64,000 nt of DNA from Lucinisca nassula (GCA_963580285.1 OY757025.1:120253223-120317222); one strand, 5' to 3'. Counted from the first letter of the stretch, positions 42,173-53,106 are shown. Program-made: numbers and translations. The notes: generated from the sequence alone by a model not told the origin.

Positions 42173-42460
42173 ACGCATGTACACACGCACTCACATGCAC
42201 ACATACACATGCACACAAATACCCCCACACGCGCACACACGCATATACGCACATACACATGCACACAAACACACACACACGCACGCAAGGACACACACGT
42301 ACAACCAAACACACAGACACGCACATACATTCACATACACACAAATACATAGAAACATACGCACGCACACACATACACATATGGATCATAAATGAAAACA
42401 GACGCACACATACACACAAAACATCCGCACACACATACACCTACAAACGCACACAAATAG
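42173..42460. repeat. CA-rich low-complexity tract
   Basis: Degenerate ACACACGCACTCACATGCAC-type text continuing from the TACA array. Confidence 0.9.
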
Positions 42461-42537
42461 AATGTGAAATGATGAAGTTTAAAACGACATACCCGATCTT
42501 CCCGCTTCGCTATCCTATCAGACAATGAGTTCTGATC

Positions 42538-43095
42538 AGTAAAGTAGAAGTAAAACGAAGATCAGGAATCGATACAATTAACTTACTGCACCCATCAAAG
42601 ACACCAAAGGAAAAGAAACACAAACATGAAGCGACCAGACCATAATGGACACCTAAACAACGGAAGGCCATAAGGACAGTTACTTTTCCACAAAATGGCC
42701 AAATGACCATCGAAAATAAAAAGACACAAGTGATACTCACAATAAGTAACAAACAACAATATAAATAAACCGCAACAGAAGAACCGCCTTGGAACGGTCA
42801 GTGGAAAGAATCCACTTGGGAGCTAAAATCGGTATACACTAATTTTGTTTAGTTCGCATGAAGGCTTCCTAACTCATCAGTGTAACATCTCCGAGAACAT
42901 ACTAATCAAAAAACTACAGAGATGAAACAAGGTTGATAACAACAGAATTGCTGGAGCAAAACAAAACCAACAGTTAGACTCCGAGGGGCCCGACCAAAGA
43001 CGGAGCATCAGGCGCCAACCAACATAAAGAATACTAAAATAAAATAAAATTCCATTTATGTTTTTACGCTGGAACCGTCATATAATCTTAAGCCC
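42538..43095 (-). mobile_element. Penelope-like 3' end
   Basis: A nearly complete reversed 3' UTR, from TAGAAGTAAAACGAAGATCA to GGAACCGTCATATAATCTTA. A deletion removes the TTTTACGTGGCC block near 42830. Confidence 0.78.
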
Positions 43096-43186
43096 CCTGT
43101 GTCAGCTATAAACACGACATTTTCCGATTGTTTGCTATTATTAACCAACCATCATACGTGCGCTGAGAATAAATGACAGTCTCGTT

Positions 43187-43393
43187 TTGAAATCGTTAAA
43201 AAAATATATGCGTTGCAGAAAACGTCTCATGCATTTGAAAGATATTGAGTTTTACGAAAAATGGCTCAAAGACCTTCTCGCTTTTGTAAAAGAATATCTT
43301 CGGAATGAGACACTTAGCTTAGCTGTATCGGATTGGACATACCATGAAAGAAATGAAAGCGATTTTCGTAAATCGAACATTAGGGACAAGTAG
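43187..43393 (+). CDS. Unassigned small ORF in intron 2
   Basis: Open for 69 codons (first ATG at 43208), with charged helical text LMHLKDIEFYEKWLKDLLAF and SDWTYHERNESDFRK. It has no splice sites in good position and ends at a TAG. The nearby 43610-43700 stretch (ELAWIEFFENVLYGF-like) is also open but in another frame. It could be a decayed mobile-element ORF or a lost gene. The family is unrecognised, and it does not fit the CNB gene's phases. Confidence 0.25.
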   Translation: MKSLKKYMRCRKRLMHLKDIEFYEKWLKDLLAFVKEYLRNETLSLAVSDWTYHERNESDFRKSNIRDK

Positions 43394-43744
43394 TATTCTC
43401 AAACGAGCTGAAAGGAAAGACGCTTGGTATTGATGGTGGCTGCGTTCTAGGGATTGAGAGTTGTAGGATGAAAATGATGACAGAACAAACGTATATTTTT
43501 TTCACATTTATTTATATGGAACAACATTATGGCTACTTTTGTTTAAATATTTATGCAATGTATTTTCTATATTCGTCTAGGCACTCATTTCATTTTAGAC
43601 GCAATCAGGTGGTCGTTGAACTGGCGTGGATTGAATTCTTTGAAAATGTCTTGTATGGTTTTACCTCGAGATGTCTCCATCATATAGTATGTGCAGTATA
43701 GTCCGCATACGTTAGAACTAGATTGTTGTAGCTGTTTATCGTCC

Positions 43745-44005
43745 ATTAGGTAGGGTAAGGAGGCCTTAATGTGGACTGAATCAATTATTCGTTTGTCTTT
43801 GAGTGGGTGTTTCGCTTATAATATTTTGTTTTGGATGGACAGTTGGCCATTTTGTTGGAAAGTAACTGTCCTTTTCGTTTTCCGCTATTGATGTTTCCAT
43901 TAGGGTCTACTTATTCAAAAGGTTGTGTTTCTTTCCCTTTTGTGTCACTGCTGGGTGCTATTGGTTAATTGTATCGATTCCTGTTCATTGCATCCACTTC
44001 TATTT
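43745..44005 (+). mobile_element. Penelope-like 3' end
   Basis: Forward copy with internal deletions: GGTAAGGAGGCCTTAATGTG, TTTGAGTGGGTGTTTCGCTT, GGAAAGTAACTGTCCTTTTC and TTGTATCGATTCCTGTTCAT. Confidence 0.72.
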
Positions 44006-44021
44006 TATTGAGTAACTCTTC

Positions 44022-44625
44022 AAAATAGAAGTGAAGGCAATGATCAGGAATCGATACATTTAACCCACAGCTCCCATCAGAGACACCAAAGGGAAAGAAA
44101 TACAAACATGAAACAACAGACCCTAATGGAAACATTAATAGCGGAAAGCCAAAAGGACAGTTACTTTCCCACAAAATGGCCAATAGGCTACCCAAAATAA
44201 AATAATATAAGCGACACAAACACCCAAATACCAACCATCACAAAAAAAAACGCGACAGAAGAACCGCCTTAGAACGGTCAGCGGAAACGAATTCCACTTG
44301 GGTGGGGCTTAAATCGATTTTACGTAGCCACAAACCACGCCCTTACTTCCGTCACGATTAAGACAAATAATTTGTTCAGTCCGCATGAAGGCCTCCTTAC
44401 TCATCAGTGCAACATCTCCGTGAACTCAAAAATCAAACAACCACAGAGATGGAACAACGGTGAGAAACCACTGAAATGCTGAAGCAAAAGGACACCAACA
44501 GTTAGACTCCGGTGGGCCCGAACAGAGACAGAGCATCAGGTACCAACCAACATAAGCCTTTACGCTGGAACCGTCATAGAATCTGTGGCCTGGCCCACCG
44601 GCGTGCAAATAAAGAGGGAAATCCA
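44022..44625 (-). mobile_element. Penelope-like 3' end, tail to tail with the previous copy
   Basis: Begins ATAGAAGTGAAGGCAATGAT and runs through the full 3' UTR into the last ORF codons (GCCTGGCCCACCGGCGTGCA). Only about 17 bp separates it from the forward copy ending at 44005, making a large inverted repeat. Confidence 0.78.
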
Positions 44626-45093
44626 ACGCCGTCACTTCTAGGATCGTATCCACTGAATCGACGCAGAATAGAAGCACCATTGATCCTGATCAGCTGGTTT
44701 CCTAGAAGCCAGCTGGCCTTGTTCTATTCTGCTTTCAACAAAGGACATATCCGGGTTCAGCATGGTGAGGGTTAAGGTTTTATTTATCTGGTTATGTGTA
44801 TCTGAAAAAGTGGTTTGGTTAGCACATGACATATTTTAACCGTTACGACTCTATAGGCCAAATCAACAGGCGGCCAATTGATTATATGTTTTGTTTTCTT
44901 CCTTTTTCCTTAACGCCTGTTTTGACATTTCAAGCAAATTGTCTCCAATGGAGACACAAATGAAGACAATATGCATGGAATGTCGAAACCTGCTTTCTGG
45001 AACAAGTAAGAGTAACTTTCGCCTGCTGAATTTTTCAACAAGGGTGCTGAGCGTTTAAGTCAAATGCATTATATTACCATGTTTTCATTGCAG
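44626..45093. other. Intron 2 end with element fragments
   Basis: 44680-44830 repeats the GATCCTGATCAGCTGGTTTC and CAACAAAGGACATATCCGGG text found near 39300 and 41503. The remainder, up to the exon 3 acceptor, shows nothing. Confidence 0.45.
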
Positions 45094-45389
45094 GTTCTTT
45101 CTATTTCTTCGAGGATCCGCTTCTATGTTGGTGAATAGATTCTTAGCGGTTGCACAAAGAACAAGAAGTGAAAATAAAACTTCCGCGAAATCACGGGCAA
45201 CCATATCGCCAGAAAAACTGCTGTTGGCGCCAAAGTCGGCTTCATCTTTACGAAGTTCATCAAAACGTAAATCTCCGTCACGTGACCCAATGACGAAAGA
45301 GGAAGACAGTGACGCCAGTGATGCGGAATCGGAGATTAGCATTGAAACTGCGGTGACAAAATATGCCGACAAACATGATAAGTTAACGA
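45094..45389 (+). CDS. CNB-domain protein, exon 3 (large acidic/basic insert)
   Basis: The acceptor is TTTCATTGCAG. Entered in phase 2, the first residues FFLFLRGSASM (74-84) complete the CNB strand corresponding to the Y/F-x-I-x-x-G-x-V motif. The exon then leaves the CNB consensus: about 87 residues rich in Ser, Lys, Arg and acids (AVAQRTRSENK, SSLRSSSKRKSPSRDPMTKE, EEDSDASDAESE, KYADKHDKLT). The insert is predicted disordered by composition and has possible phosphorylation sites. The donor is CGA/GTAATT at 45390 (weaker than consensus), phase 1, chosen because it alone keeps the frame with exon 4. The frame itself ends 15 bp further at TGA. Confidence 0.75.
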
Positions 45390-46019
45390 GTAATTCGATT
45401 TGATCCTGTCTTTTTGCTGAAATGAATTCAATTTATACTATCTTAAGGGGAATGGGTAAACCTGGCAGACTTTTCCGCCATTTTTCGAAGGAAGAAAACT
45501 TTCGGGACTTATTGTTTGCTTTTCCACGGAAAAAGTGGTCTACTCTTAAAGGAAAGAATTTTGCTCCATACAGAGCCCATTCTTTCCTTTAAGAATTGTC
45601 CCCCGATTGATATTGTAAACAAAAATACTTTTGATGGAGTTGCCTCCCCCGAAAGTGTATCCATTTCCCTTTAAAATGTTTGGCTGCTCTTCCTGTTTCA
45701 TTTTTTTTCTGTTTATCACCTGAATTCTCTCTCCCTTGCCTGTGACATTAATATAACAGGGTCGTGAAATTAAAATAAAGATACATCTTCGCGAATAACA
45801 AGACTGTGTAATGAGTAATGAGCACTATGTTAAGCCAACTTGAACAGAAACAGGTCTGACAAAATTTAAACATTACGATTGCGCTTCCTCCACTGCCCTT
45901 AACTTTTTTGGGATGTGTGGGTGTACTCTATGTCTCAAGCACATTTAGGAAGAAAATCACAATATTCCATCGTCAAAATGTCAAACTTAGAGCTTTGGAG
46001 TGTAAAGATCCCATTGATT
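45390..46019. other. Intron 3, start
   Basis: Includes an inverted pair near 45545-45600 (AAAGGAAAGAATTTTGCTCC against CATTCTTTCCTTTAAGAA). Otherwise nothing recognised. Confidence 0.5.
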
Positions 46020-46605
46020 GTTGAGCAGAGATAAGAAAAAGTATGAAACTATAACTTTATATTGTATACATATGATTTCACTATTGAACATCAAGCAGGG
46101 ATAAGAAAAATATAGAAATATTACTTCATAGTCTACACGTATGTTTTCACTGTTGAACATTGAACAGAGATAAGAAAAATATAGAAATATAATTAATTGT
46201 ACATACGTATGTGTTCACTATTGAACATTGAGCAGAGATAAGACAAATATAGAAAAATAACTTCATATTGTATTACGAATGTGTTCGCTATTGAACATTG
46301 AGCAGAGATAAGAAAGATATAGAAAAATAACCTCCATGCACTACATCATAGTGTAGATTATATTTTCTTGTCCTTTGGGATCATTTGTTCCATTGTGGAA
46401 TTTAAAAAAAAATCTGAGGGTCACTGATGAGGCCTAATTGGCCGAAACTAGCTAGTATGGCCCAGAAAACATGTACACTCCATATTTTTTTCAGTTCTGT
46501 GGTGTATTACTTGCTTCCAAAGGATAACCCTTTTATAGAACATATTTATAGTGTATTACGTATGTTTTCACTATTGAACATTGAGCAGAGATAATAAAAA
46601 CCACA
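46020..46605. repeat. About 75-bp tandem repeat interrupted by a family D copy
   Basis: At least four units of TTGAGCAGAGATAAGAAAAA, TATAGAAATATAACTTCAT and GTATGTGTTCACTATTGAAC at 46020-46340. A fifth is at 46538-46605, after a reversed family D repeat (46345-46545). Confidence 0.8.
46345..46545 (-). repeat. Family D repeat
   Basis: TCCATTGTGGAATTTAAAAA, GTCACTGATGAGGCCTAATT, GGCCGAAACTAGCTAGTATG and TTGCTTCCAAAGGATAACCC in inverse of the 53531 copy. The nature of the family is unknown; the ends are inconspicuous. Confidence 0.65.
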
Positions 46606-47340
46606 CAGAAATATACTATATAAAATAAGTTTAGCAACACCTAATATATTTTAAAAAAATAAATTCTAACTTAGGAGATAGATATCAATTTTTTTAAACA
46701 TTACTTCAACAAATCACATATTTTTGAAGAAGGCAATGTATCCTTGCAAGGCAGTATTTGCATCAACGACGGAGGGTTCTCCATTTAAAAACAAACAAAC
46801 TATCCAAAACAAAGTTTTGATATCCTATCAGTGAAAATGTATTCGTCTCTTTATTCTTAATAGCGTTTCAAAATTTGTATAATGTAACTGTGTAGTCACG
46901 AAAGCTGTTTAAACGCAAGCAGAAATTTAGATATGAATGATGTCAAAACGCATATATCACGTTATCTATGCAATGGTTTCAGTGTATAACTGCAATAAAA
47001 AGAATGCATTTTGAGCATACAGACATGCTGATATTAAAAGGTTATGTAAATAGGCAAATTCCTAAAGAAAATTTAAACCGCGGTACGTTTATGTTGCGAC
47101 GTTAAGATGACGACATCGTCCCATTTTTGTTACCTTTAGCGACCACTTTGCCATGCCTTTTTAAACATTTGTTTTAATTTGGTGATTTGTACTGAAATGC
47201 TTTAATTTATCTATATAAGATTAAGATAAATGCTCTCTAGAAACGTAATTTTAAGTCATTAACGTAAAAATATCGAAAAAAGCGTCAAATCGATGGCGTA
47301 AATTAGCGGAAAATGTTTCATGCTGGTGTGAATATTTCGG
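46606..47340. other. AT-rich intron 3 sequence
   Basis: No ORF, hairpin element or known repeat seen. Confidence 0.5.
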
Positions 47341-47344
47341 CGGC

Positions 47345-47625
47345 TTCGAAATCTTCCACTGACCGTTCCAAGGCGGCTCTTCTGTGGCGATTTATTTATG
47401 TTGTTGTTTGTTACTTACTGTGTGTATCACTTGTGTCTTTTAATTTTGGATGGCCATATGGCCATTTTGTGGGAAAGTAACTGTCCATATGGCCTTCCTT
47501 TGTTTAGGTTTCCATTATGGTCTGGTCGCTTAATGTTTGTATTTCTTTCCCTTCGGTGTCTTTTATGGATGGAGTAAGTTAATTGTATCAATTCCTGATC
47601 TTTGTTTTACTTCTACTTTTCTTTT
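47345..47625 (+). mobile_element. Penelope-like 3' end
   Basis: TCTTCCACTGACCGTTCCAA, TTATTTATGTTGTTGTTTGT, GGAAAGTAACTGTCCATATG and TTGTATCAATTCCTGATCTT. It lacks the upstream part. Confidence 0.75.
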
Positions 47626-47831
47626 CATTCTGGTTCTCGAAGTAATGATCCAGCATGGATTTGACTTTTTAGATGATCACGCTAGCAAGTTCTTATAATG
47701 GGTGCCGGAAAATGACCGTATGCTATATTAGCTATGATGCTTGCCGATTCTGAAATTTGTTTACGCGGTCTAAATCCCAAACGTTTGCCTTTTGCTGTTT
47801 CAGATAAATTGTAGAATGTATCACATGTAAA

Positions 47832-47890
47832 ATAGAAGTGAAGGTAATGATCAGGAATCTATACAATTAAACCACAGACTTCACTTTAAA
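47832..47890 (-). repeat. Penelope-like 3' terminal fragment
   Basis: TAGAAGTGAAGGTAATGATC, AGGAATCTATACAATTAAAC, CACAG only. Confidence 0.55.
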
Positions 47891-47949
47891 AAGACTTGCT
47901 TAACTCATTTTACATAGAATATAACTTCATAATGTATACGTATGTTGAC

Positions 47950-49970
47950 ACCATGAAGAGAGAGCTATAGTAGATAAACATGTTTGTCATTCAGCCACCA
48001 AGTTTGCTGTGTGTGTTACCGAAGGCCACGACAAGCTTCCTACGCTATACTGGTTACCAAAACTTCATAAAAGACCTTACAAAGCACGGTTTATTGCAAA
48101 TTCTAGCTCTTGCACTACCACTGAACTTTCTAAATTATTAACTTCCTGTCTTACTTCTATAAAAACGCATGTGATTAAATATTGTGATAAAGTCTTTGAA
48201 AGATCAGTAAGAAAAGTAGAAGTAGAAATCTGTTTTGGTCTATAAAAAATTCGAATGAGGTTTTAAATAAATTGTTATACTTCTACTTTTTAAATAAATT
48301 GAAATCCAGACATTTTCGTGCTTCAAAGTAGAAGTAAAACAAAGATCAGGAATTGATACAATTAACTTACTCCACCCATAATAGACACCAAAGGGAAAGA
48401 AATACAAACATTAAGCGACCAGACCATAATGGAAACCCAAACAAAGGAAGGCCATAAGGACAGTTACTTTCCCACAAAATGGCCATATGGCCATCCAAAA
48501 CCAAAAGACACAAGTGATACACACAGTAAGTAACAAACAACAACATAAATAAATCGCCACAGAAGAGCCGCCTTGGAACGGTCAGTGGAAGATTTCCACT
48601 GGGGGGCTTAAATCGATTTTACGTGGCCACAATCCTCGCCCTTACTTCCGTCGCGATTTAGACAAATAATTTGTTCAGTCCGCATGAAGGCCTCCTAACT
48701 CATCAGTGCAACATCTCCGTGAACACAAAAATCAAAGAACCACAGAGGTGAGACAACGATGAGGACTCGACAGCAAGAAACCACTGAAATGCTGGAGCAA
48801 AAGAAAACCAACAGTTAGACTCCGATGAGCCCGACCAGAGACAGAGCATCAGGCACCAACCAACATTATCTCTCTAATTTTAAATAAGCCTTTACGTTGG
48901 ATTTAATTTAATTGAATGGGCTTTTCACAGAAAAGATTCTCTCTATCTTGCATGTAATGTCAGAAATGCATTTTTCACTTCTAATGAGCATAAGAATTAT
49001 ACACTTTGGTCATGTCAGAAAGTGTGTGATGCCCTCACCTTTCTACTTGACAATATTTATATTAGATTCGATACTAAATTATTTAGACAAATTGTGGGTA
49101 CGAATTGCGCACCTCTTGTGGCTGATCTGTTCTTGTATTGTTATGAAAGAGACTTCATTTTGTTGCTTTCCATTGATAACCAATCTGAAATTATTGAAGC
49201 TTTTAGCTCTACTTCTAGATATCTAGATGATTTATTAAATATTGATAATACCTATTCTGATGGTTTGATCAGTCAGATTTACCCCCCAGAACTTCAGTTA
49301 AATAAAGCAAATTCTTCTGATACCGAGGCCCCGTTTTTGGATTTACATCTATCTATTGTAGATGGGTTTGTTTCGTGCAAAATTTATGATAAACGCGATG
49401 ACTTTGATTTTGAGATTGTAAATTTTCCTTTTTTGGATGGTGATGTTCCTCGTGCGCCATCCTATGGCGTTTATATTTCGCAATTAATTCGATTTGCTAG
49501 TGTGTAGTCATGTAACTGACTTCAACACTCGTAATAAATTATTAACGGCTAAACTCCTTAATCAGGGTTATCGGTACCATAAACTACGCAAAGCCTTTTC
49601 AAAATTTTTTTAGACGCCATTCTGATTTAATTTCAAAATTCAATATTGGACTTAAATCTCTTCTGCAACAAGGTCTATCGGAACCCGAATTTTATGGTGA
49701 CTTAGGATATAAATTCAGAAAAATATATAACCGCAATGACTTCAGCACCCAATTTCGTAAAATCATTCTTCGATATAAAAAGATTGGATACAACATGGAT
49801 GTTATACGACAGACTGCATGCATGGTAGTTAACCCAATCACGGTTGGCAACATTGCTTCCCTCTTTAATTGCACGCCGGTGGGTCAGGCCTCAGATTCTA
49901 TGACGGCTCCAACGTAAAGGCTTATTGAGAATTAGAGAGATCTAATTCTTGGTAATGTTGGTTGGTGCCA
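47950..49970 (+). pseudogene. Penelope-like element copy, broken, with nested inverted 3' end
   Basis: The forward N-terminal RT part at about 48006-48200 (KLPTLYWLPKLHKRPYKARF, LTSCLTSIKTHVIKY) shows the LPKLHK block characteristic of Penelope-like RTs. After a reversed 3' end (48328-48905) the coding text resumes at 48906 and runs to about 49917. It has a deletion within the PMGTNCAP block (GTNCAPLVADLF remains), an intact RYLDDLLNID, and frameshifts at about 49500 and 49605. About 85-95% of codons match the 40371-41384 ORF by eye, so the two are recent relatives. Confidence 0.8.
48328..48905 (-). mobile_element. Penelope-like 3' end inserted in another copy
   Basis: A complete reversed 3' UTR, TAGAAGTAAAACAAAGATCA to AATAAGCCTTTACGTTGGA, almost identical to 39807-40380. 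It stops abruptly at the same AATAAGCC/ACGTTGGA region and is followed by forward coding sequence. Confidence 0.82.
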
Positions 49971-50095
49971 CAGCTCCCATCAGAGACACCAAAGGGAAAG
50001 AAGCACAGGCATGAAACAACTAGACCCCAATGGAAACATCAACAGCAGAAAGCCAAAAGGACAGTCACTTTCCCACAAATAGGCCAGTTTCTTTA
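49971..50095 (-). mobile_element. Penelope-like 3' end fragment
   Basis: CAGCTCCCATCAGAGACACC, AAAGGGAAAGAAGCACAGG and AAAGGACAGTCACTTTCCCA. Confidence 0.7.
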
Positions 50096-50237
50096 GGGTA
50101 ACAGAGAAGGCTGTCTTTCGTCTAAGCTGTTGCACGGGCTAATATTTGTCTTCAATGCACGCATATGTCCAAAGTCAAGCTTTTGATTGTTCAACTTCTA
50201 AAATCTTGGTATAATTTCTTTTTATTTTATTCTTCAG

Positions 50238-50339
50238 ACACTTTCACCACCTTCAGTACTAAGGATGACCAAAGCCAGACACCAGTTTCAAAACCATCTA
50301 GAGCAAGAGCTAAGTTTGGGAGATTTGTCGTTAAATATG
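50238..50339 (+). CDS. CNB-domain protein, exon 4 (linker)
   Basis: The acceptor TTTTATTCTTCAG is strong. The donor ATG/GTTTGT at 50340 is weaker. The 102 bases are entered in phase 1 and left in phase 1, adding residues 173-205: polar TFTTFSTKDDQSQTPVSKPS, then basic RARAKFGRFVVKY. This is the second half of the insert between the two halves of the first CNB barrel. It returns to a hydrophobic pattern just before the phosphate-binding-cassette region in exon 5. It is assigned by phase compatibility on both sides and by splice sites, not by homology. Confidence 0.65.
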
Positions 50340-50833
50340 GTTTGTATTGTTTCTTATTAGTCTATTTGTTCGTCAGTCAGGGTCGAACGTTTATCAATTG
50401 ACTTAAAGTTAATACTACTACAAACTACCTCACTTATACTATAACTATCCACATGATAACTACTGAAAAATAAAGTTAAAATTCATCTGATCAGGTCTAC
50501 AATGTTTGTTTGAAGTACTGGAATATAAACGGGGTTAAGCATCTTCATCTACGTCCAGGCTGACGACCTTTGTTCCAACCTACACTCAGGGACAGTCGAC
50601 CCACCTGAACTGTTAATGCATTACTCGTATTTAGTCTTCATGTAATACTGACTACATTCCGACAAATGATGTTACATTGAAAGCCAATACCTTTAAGAAA
50701 ATACATATACTTGGTGTATTTTTTGTTTTTCATATTCTCTCAGTTTTCAAAGCTGTCGAGGCAATTTTGTGACTTCTTCATTACTTCCCTGAATTGCCAA
50801 GTAATTTGGAAGGTAATCTACTGTAAATCATAG

Positions 50834-51025
50834 CATCACGATAACACGATATATAATTTGACCCCCTTGAACTTTTACAAAGTAAAACCGGGGTTTACAG
50901 GGGTAAACCTTATTTTTCTCATTTCTGCTCTTAAATATAGATTGTTGGTACTAGTGTATCCATGATCTATATTTTGAGCAGAAATAAGAAAAATATCACA
51001 TTTTTTCATCTTTTTTTTTGTAATG
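50834..51025. mobile_element. M1 MITE lacking its core
   Basis: CATCACGATAACACGATATA, TTGACCCCCTTGAAC and GAGCAGAAATAAGAAAAATA are present. Between GTTGGTACTAG and TGTATCCATG the palindrome is deleted, and the right end is lost. Confidence 0.7.
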
Positions 51026-51175
51026 GGAAAATAAAAATTAACTCCTCGGATGCATTTTAACCCCTAATTTATCAGGAAGGGGTAACGTATTCTTGAAGGC
51101 AATTACCTCCATAATAATTTTATTCCTTTTAAATAAAAATAATTAAAGTTTGTATCCAAAGTATGACAAAATTAG

Positions 51176-51475
51176 CATCATGTTGCAAGTACGTGCAATG
51201 ACTACCTCTCTAAACCCCACTACATATATACGAGAAAACGTATATAGAGAAAAGTGGGGAGAGAAAACATTGTTTCTTTCTCTCGTAGAGAAAACTGGGG
51301 TTTACAGGATATACATTACTTTGCTTACTTCTGCTCCAAGACATAGGTTGTGGGTATAATTAGAACCGCCTCGATGATGAGGTTCTGTCGAGTGCCAGCA
51401 ACTAAGAAAATGTCACGAATTCTCATAGAAATAACCTGTTTGCGATATGAAAGAAAGCGCGCTGTGCCACGCGTT
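51176..51475. mobile_element. Decayed M2 MITE
   Basis: CATCATGTTGCAAGTACG, ACTACATATATACGAGAAAA, a duplicated GAGAAAACTGGGGTTTACAG segment, and a damaged core (AATTAGAACCGCCTCGATGA against GAGGTTCTGTCGAG). Confidence 0.65.
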
Positions 51476-51937
51476 AAGCAAACAAAAGGACAAATGACGG
51501 GTACAATAGTTTATTATATACCTACGCAAAATACTGAATACAGAATCCCGTAACACCCCACATGCGGTTTCCGATTTCGTATCACCATCACCATCCTCGC
51601 TAGTCTTGATACCCGGCTATTATTGCGACGCAAGAAAGCAAATATCTGTAACGTGGAACCGGACGTTCGAAATGATGACCTCACCCTCATGAAGAGTGTT
51701 ACGTCAAAGTTCCCCGCCTATTGATAAAAAATGACTTCATTGGAAGCAAAAAAGGTAAATAATAAACATATTATCACTACAGTAACTTGATCTAACGCAT
51801 TGTATCACGTCTCTTGAATCTTTTCAGATCCTACTCACCACTCCCGACGCTCCGCATCTCGTGTGATATGTTGACCTGGAAACATCTAATCGACTTGAAA
51901 CATTGTGGCAGATCAAGTTACTGCAGTAATAATGATA

Positions 51938-51939
<2 letters not shown>

Positions 51940-51979
<40 letters not shown>
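51940..51979. repeat. (TA)n microsatellite
   Basis: About 20 TA units. Confidence 0.95.
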
Positions 51980-51981
<2 letters not shown>

Positions 51982-52174
51982 AAAAATCAATAAGTCCGAG
52001 TTTGCCAAATAACACTATATTTTCAGTAAACTTCTACCGCGGTTTCACTGCATTTACAACAGATTATCAAGAAGACATTTTAAATTACTAAGCAACGAAA
52101 CGTAACGTCATAATTAACGTTTCCGTTTCAAATAAATAACGTTTCCGGTGTACGAATACTTTGATGGCACGCAT

Positions 52175-52497
52175 CCCATTAAATAGCCCTGTTTAGTTTT
52201 GGCAGCAATGTGTTTATAAAGAGTTTTTCTTTTGACCGTCATAATGTTACACTGTCTGTGTACATCTTATAGAAAGGGAAAATATCATATTTCGGCTCTA
52301 ATGTGTTAGCTCAATTGTCAATATGCTCACTTACTTTTAGCATTCTTGTTTTTGGGTCACGGATGTGTTGGTTATGTACTGTCACACGATTACGCAGGAA
52401 AGTTCCGGTTTCACCTATGTATTCCTCTCCACAGCCCCTGCATTTCATTACGTAAATTACGTTTTTTACATCGCATGACATATCTTCATGGATGTGT
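52175..52497 (-). pseudogene. GIY-YIG endonuclease relic of a Penelope-like element
   Basis: Minus-strand frame: SCDVKNVIYVMKCRGCGEEY, IGETGTFLRNRVTVHNQHI and RDPKTRMLKVSEHIDN. The NVIYVMKC and EEYIGETG segments are the paired strands of the GIY-YIG nuclease, and the CRGC pair and R-V-T-V-H-N-Q-H-I pattern match the Penelope-type nuclease. The expected continuation (TLEPKYDIFPFYK and a KEKLFINTLLPKLN-like end, about 52310-52180) follows after a Cys-to-stop change. No reverse transcriptase precedes it: a family E hairpin abuts at about 52498. Confidence 0.82.
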
Positions 52498-52872
52498 CCC
52501 GAGGGACACTGTCTGGCATCACGAGGCTTGCCGAGTGATGCCGGACAGTGATCCTGAGGGACGGAGTTTTCTATCCACCCCTCACACCCATATTGGATTC
52601 TTTTTCTTGCATACCTTCCATTTCTATTGCGAATTGTTAATGCTACAGTCACTTCGGTTACCAACGTCCGCCATATTGTGTTGACACTGCAGGAATGTTT
52701 AATGACGTTGCTGTGACGTCAACCTTAACGACGGCGCATACGAGGTCGTAATCAACCAGTGCATTTATCAAACACGCGATTATATTCAATTTTGGGTCGG
52801 AACACCAGGATCAGAACATAATTTCTATCCCAGGGTAAAATCACGGATTTCCTTGTCTGGTGTGCAAGAATG
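52498..52872 (+). mobile_element. Large-hairpin MITE (family E), left-truncated
   Basis: Hairpin at 52498-52575 (CCCGAGGGACACTGTCTGGC, loop GAGGCTTGCCGAG, inverse), then GTTACCAACGTCCGCCATAT, GAGGTCGTAATCAACC, and the end CCTTGTCTGGTGTGCAAG. Confidence 0.78.
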
Positions 52873-52978
52873 AAATATCCAAATAGTGTTCAATATTATC
52901 AACAATATGTCTTAGCTTTACACACTACATCTTTGGAAATTTCACGCACGAATTGTAGTCTGCCGTAATTTCTTTCAG

Positions 52979-53106
52979 AAAAGGGGAAATACTTCAGCGA
53001 GACAGCCATCTTGGATGATGATAGTGTCTACACAGCCAGTATTCTGGCCAATGAAGTGTGTGACATTTTGGTACTGGACGATGAATTTTTCAACAAGTCA
53101 ATCAAG
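52979..53106 (+). CDS. CNB-domain protein, exon 5 (phosphate-binding region)
   Basis: Acceptor AATTTCTTTCAG, donor AAG/GTAGGT at 53107. Entered in phase 1, left in phase 0; the other frames stop. It encodes KGKYFSETAILDDDSVYTAS (residues 207-226), the counterpart of the F-G-E-x-A-L cassette of CNB domains, then ILANEVCDILVLDDEFFNKS, the last barrel strand and start of the C-helix. The cassette is unusual. The conserved Gly-Glu is replaced by Ser-Glu, and the Pro-Arg pair whose arginine holds the cyclic phosphate is replaced by Ser-Val-Tyr. Canonical cAMP/cGMP binding by this domain is therefore doubtful. Confidence 0.85.

Noticed and set aside
41934..42528. Long His/Thr/Tyr-rich and Cys/Val/Met-rich ORFs
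   Set aside because: Products of the TACA and CA tracts; low complexity only.
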